Position numbers and translations under genes: made by a program. The notes under the pieces were generated by a model that was not told the origin of the DNA, did no database searches, and was given only the letters and a program-made list of their open reading frames with translations. Shown in pieces: positions 63,333-64,000 of a stretch of 64,000 nt of DNA (its first letter is position 1; every line of letters begins with the position of its first letter). The stretch lies in the NCBI GenBank assembly GCA_050293315.1, contig JBNKMS010000010.1, positions 1-64,000 of the forward strand, in the 5' to 3' direction. The DNA is from CBFDBF01 sp050293315 (GTDB lineage: Bacteria > Pseudomonadota > Gammaproteobacteria > Chromatiales > Chromatiaceae).

Positions 63333-64000
63333 ATGGAACCGCTGATCTCACTCCAGGATGTCGGTGTCCGCTATAAACGCAGCGGTAATATCTTTCGCCG
63401 CAGCAACTATTACGCAGCACTAAAATCTATAAATTTTAATATCTATCCAGGTGAAACCCTGGGAATAATTGGCAAGAATGGCTCGGGCAAATCGACGCTA
63501 CTGCGTCTCATCTCCGGCGTTATCAAACCAGACAGTGGACGAATTCTCAACCGCGGAGCATCTGTTTCACTACTGGTACTTCAAGCAGGATTCAACCCCA
63601 ACCTAAATGGCAGAGACAACGTTATATTAAGCGGAATGTTTCAGGGTTTCTCACGCAAAGAGGTCGAGAACAGGATAGATGAAATACACACATACTCGGA
63701 GCTGAATGATTTTTTCTATGAGCCGATTAGAACATACTCTACCGGCATGCGGGCACGGCTGAGCTTTTCAATCTCCACCATACTAAACCCTGATGTTCTA
63801 TTAATAGATGAGGTCCTAAGCGTCGGCGACGCCCAGTTTAGAGAAAAAGCTGAGCGCACTATGCTAAATAAAATACAGTCAAACCAAACCATTATCTTAG
63901 TGACACATTCAATCGCCCAAATTCGTCGGCTATGTGACCGCGCAATTCTTATTGATAATGGTTGCTCCATCTCAGAAGGTGACCCGAAGAAGGTATTACA
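63333..64000 (+). CDS. wzt: Polysaccharide ABC exporter ATPase (partial)
   Basis: The gene runs off the right edge after 222 codons. It starts MEPLISLQDVGVRYKR. Walker A is GIIGKNGSGKSTLLRLISG, the signature YSTGMRARLSF, Walker B VLLIDEVLSVGD, and the H-loop VTHS. This is the Wzt/KpsT/TagH branch. Whether it has a C-terminal carbohydrate-binding domain, which sets substrate specificity in some Wzt proteins, is outside the window. Confidence 0.9.
   Translation, partial: MEPLISLQDVGVRYKRSGNIFRRSNYYAALKSINFNIYPGETLGIIGKNGSGKSTLLRLISGVIKPDSGRILNRGASVSLLVLQAGFNPNLNGRDNVILSGMFQGFSRKEVENRIDEIHTYSELNDFFYEPIRTYSTGMRARLSFSISTILNPDVLLIDEVLSVGDAQFREKAERTMLNKIQSNQTIILVTHSIAQIRRLCDRAILIDNGCSISEGDPKKVL

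Overview
The window is one stretch of a gammaproteobacterial chromosome. The gene order accA-dnaE-rnhB-lpxB-lpxA-fabZ-lpxD-skp-bamA-rseP-dxr-cdsA-uppS-frr-pyrH-tsf-rpsB, divergent from map-glnD, is the standard one for the class. Having uppS-cdsA-dxr rather than dxr-uppS-cdsA is closer to the Pseudomonas arrangement than to the enteric one. A complete MSHA-type IV pilus locus, a long-form GAPDH and LL-diaminopimelate aminotransferase point to a non-enteric, environmental member. I cannot name the species. No rRNA, tRNA, CRISPR array, transposase or phage gene was found.

Layout. 1-295: hairpin-rich repeats, including a REP-like element that begins with GTAG. 296-5474 (minus strand): GAPDH, a WD40 lipoprotein, lysS, and prfB with its programmed frameshift. 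5753-6814 (plus): a secreted DUF4214-like protein of unknown role. 6914-15088 (minus): the MSHA assembly genes mshI, a PilN-like gene, mshJKLMNE. 15330-17685 (plus): the pilin gene mshA followed by glnK-amtB. 17842-25420 (minus): mshG, a mshQ-like adhesin gene and the minor pilin genes mshCDOP. The pilus locus is therefore split by an oppositely oriented block carrying the major pilin and the PII/ammonium-transport pair. 25485-46233 (minus): tilS, accA, dnaE and the lipid A, outer-membrane assembly, isoprenoid and translation cluster. 46460-52408 (plus): map, glnD, dapL, lysA. 52438-55989 (minus): a small unknown gene, a HIT hydrolase gene, recR, ybaB, dnaX and the SRP RNA gene. 56198-58237 (plus): phhB and an acetolactate-synthase-like gene that appears to begin with ATC. 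58234-64000 (plus): an AT-richer surface polysaccharide locus (glycosyltransferase, rmlBDA, wzm, wzt) that runs off the right edge.

How the genes work together. The MSHA genes supply a retractable or adhesive pilus: an ATPase with tandem cyclic-di-GMP-type motifs, an inner-membrane platform, alignment proteins, a secretin, major and minor pilins, and a large LamG-bearing surface protein. The central cluster makes lipid A (lpxD, fabZ, lpxA, lpxB), inserts outer-membrane proteins (bamA, skp, rseP), makes isoprenoid and phospholipid precursors (dxr, uppS, cdsA) and starts translation (rpsB, tsf, frr, pyrH). glnD on one side and glnK-amtB on the other are parts of one nitrogen-sensing circuit: GlnD uridylylates PII proteins. 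dapL and lysA together make the last steps from tetrahydrodipicolinate to lysine. The right-hand locus makes dTDP-rhamnose precursors and exports a polysaccharide through an ABC transporter.

The most unusual points are the split MSHA locus with glnK-amtB inside it, DapL at the place after glnD where this class usually carries dapD or dapC, a ribosomal protein S2 with a histone-like KKKVA-repeat tail, and the ATC start of the acetolactate-synthase-like gene. I saw no clear candidate for a wholly new multi-gene system.
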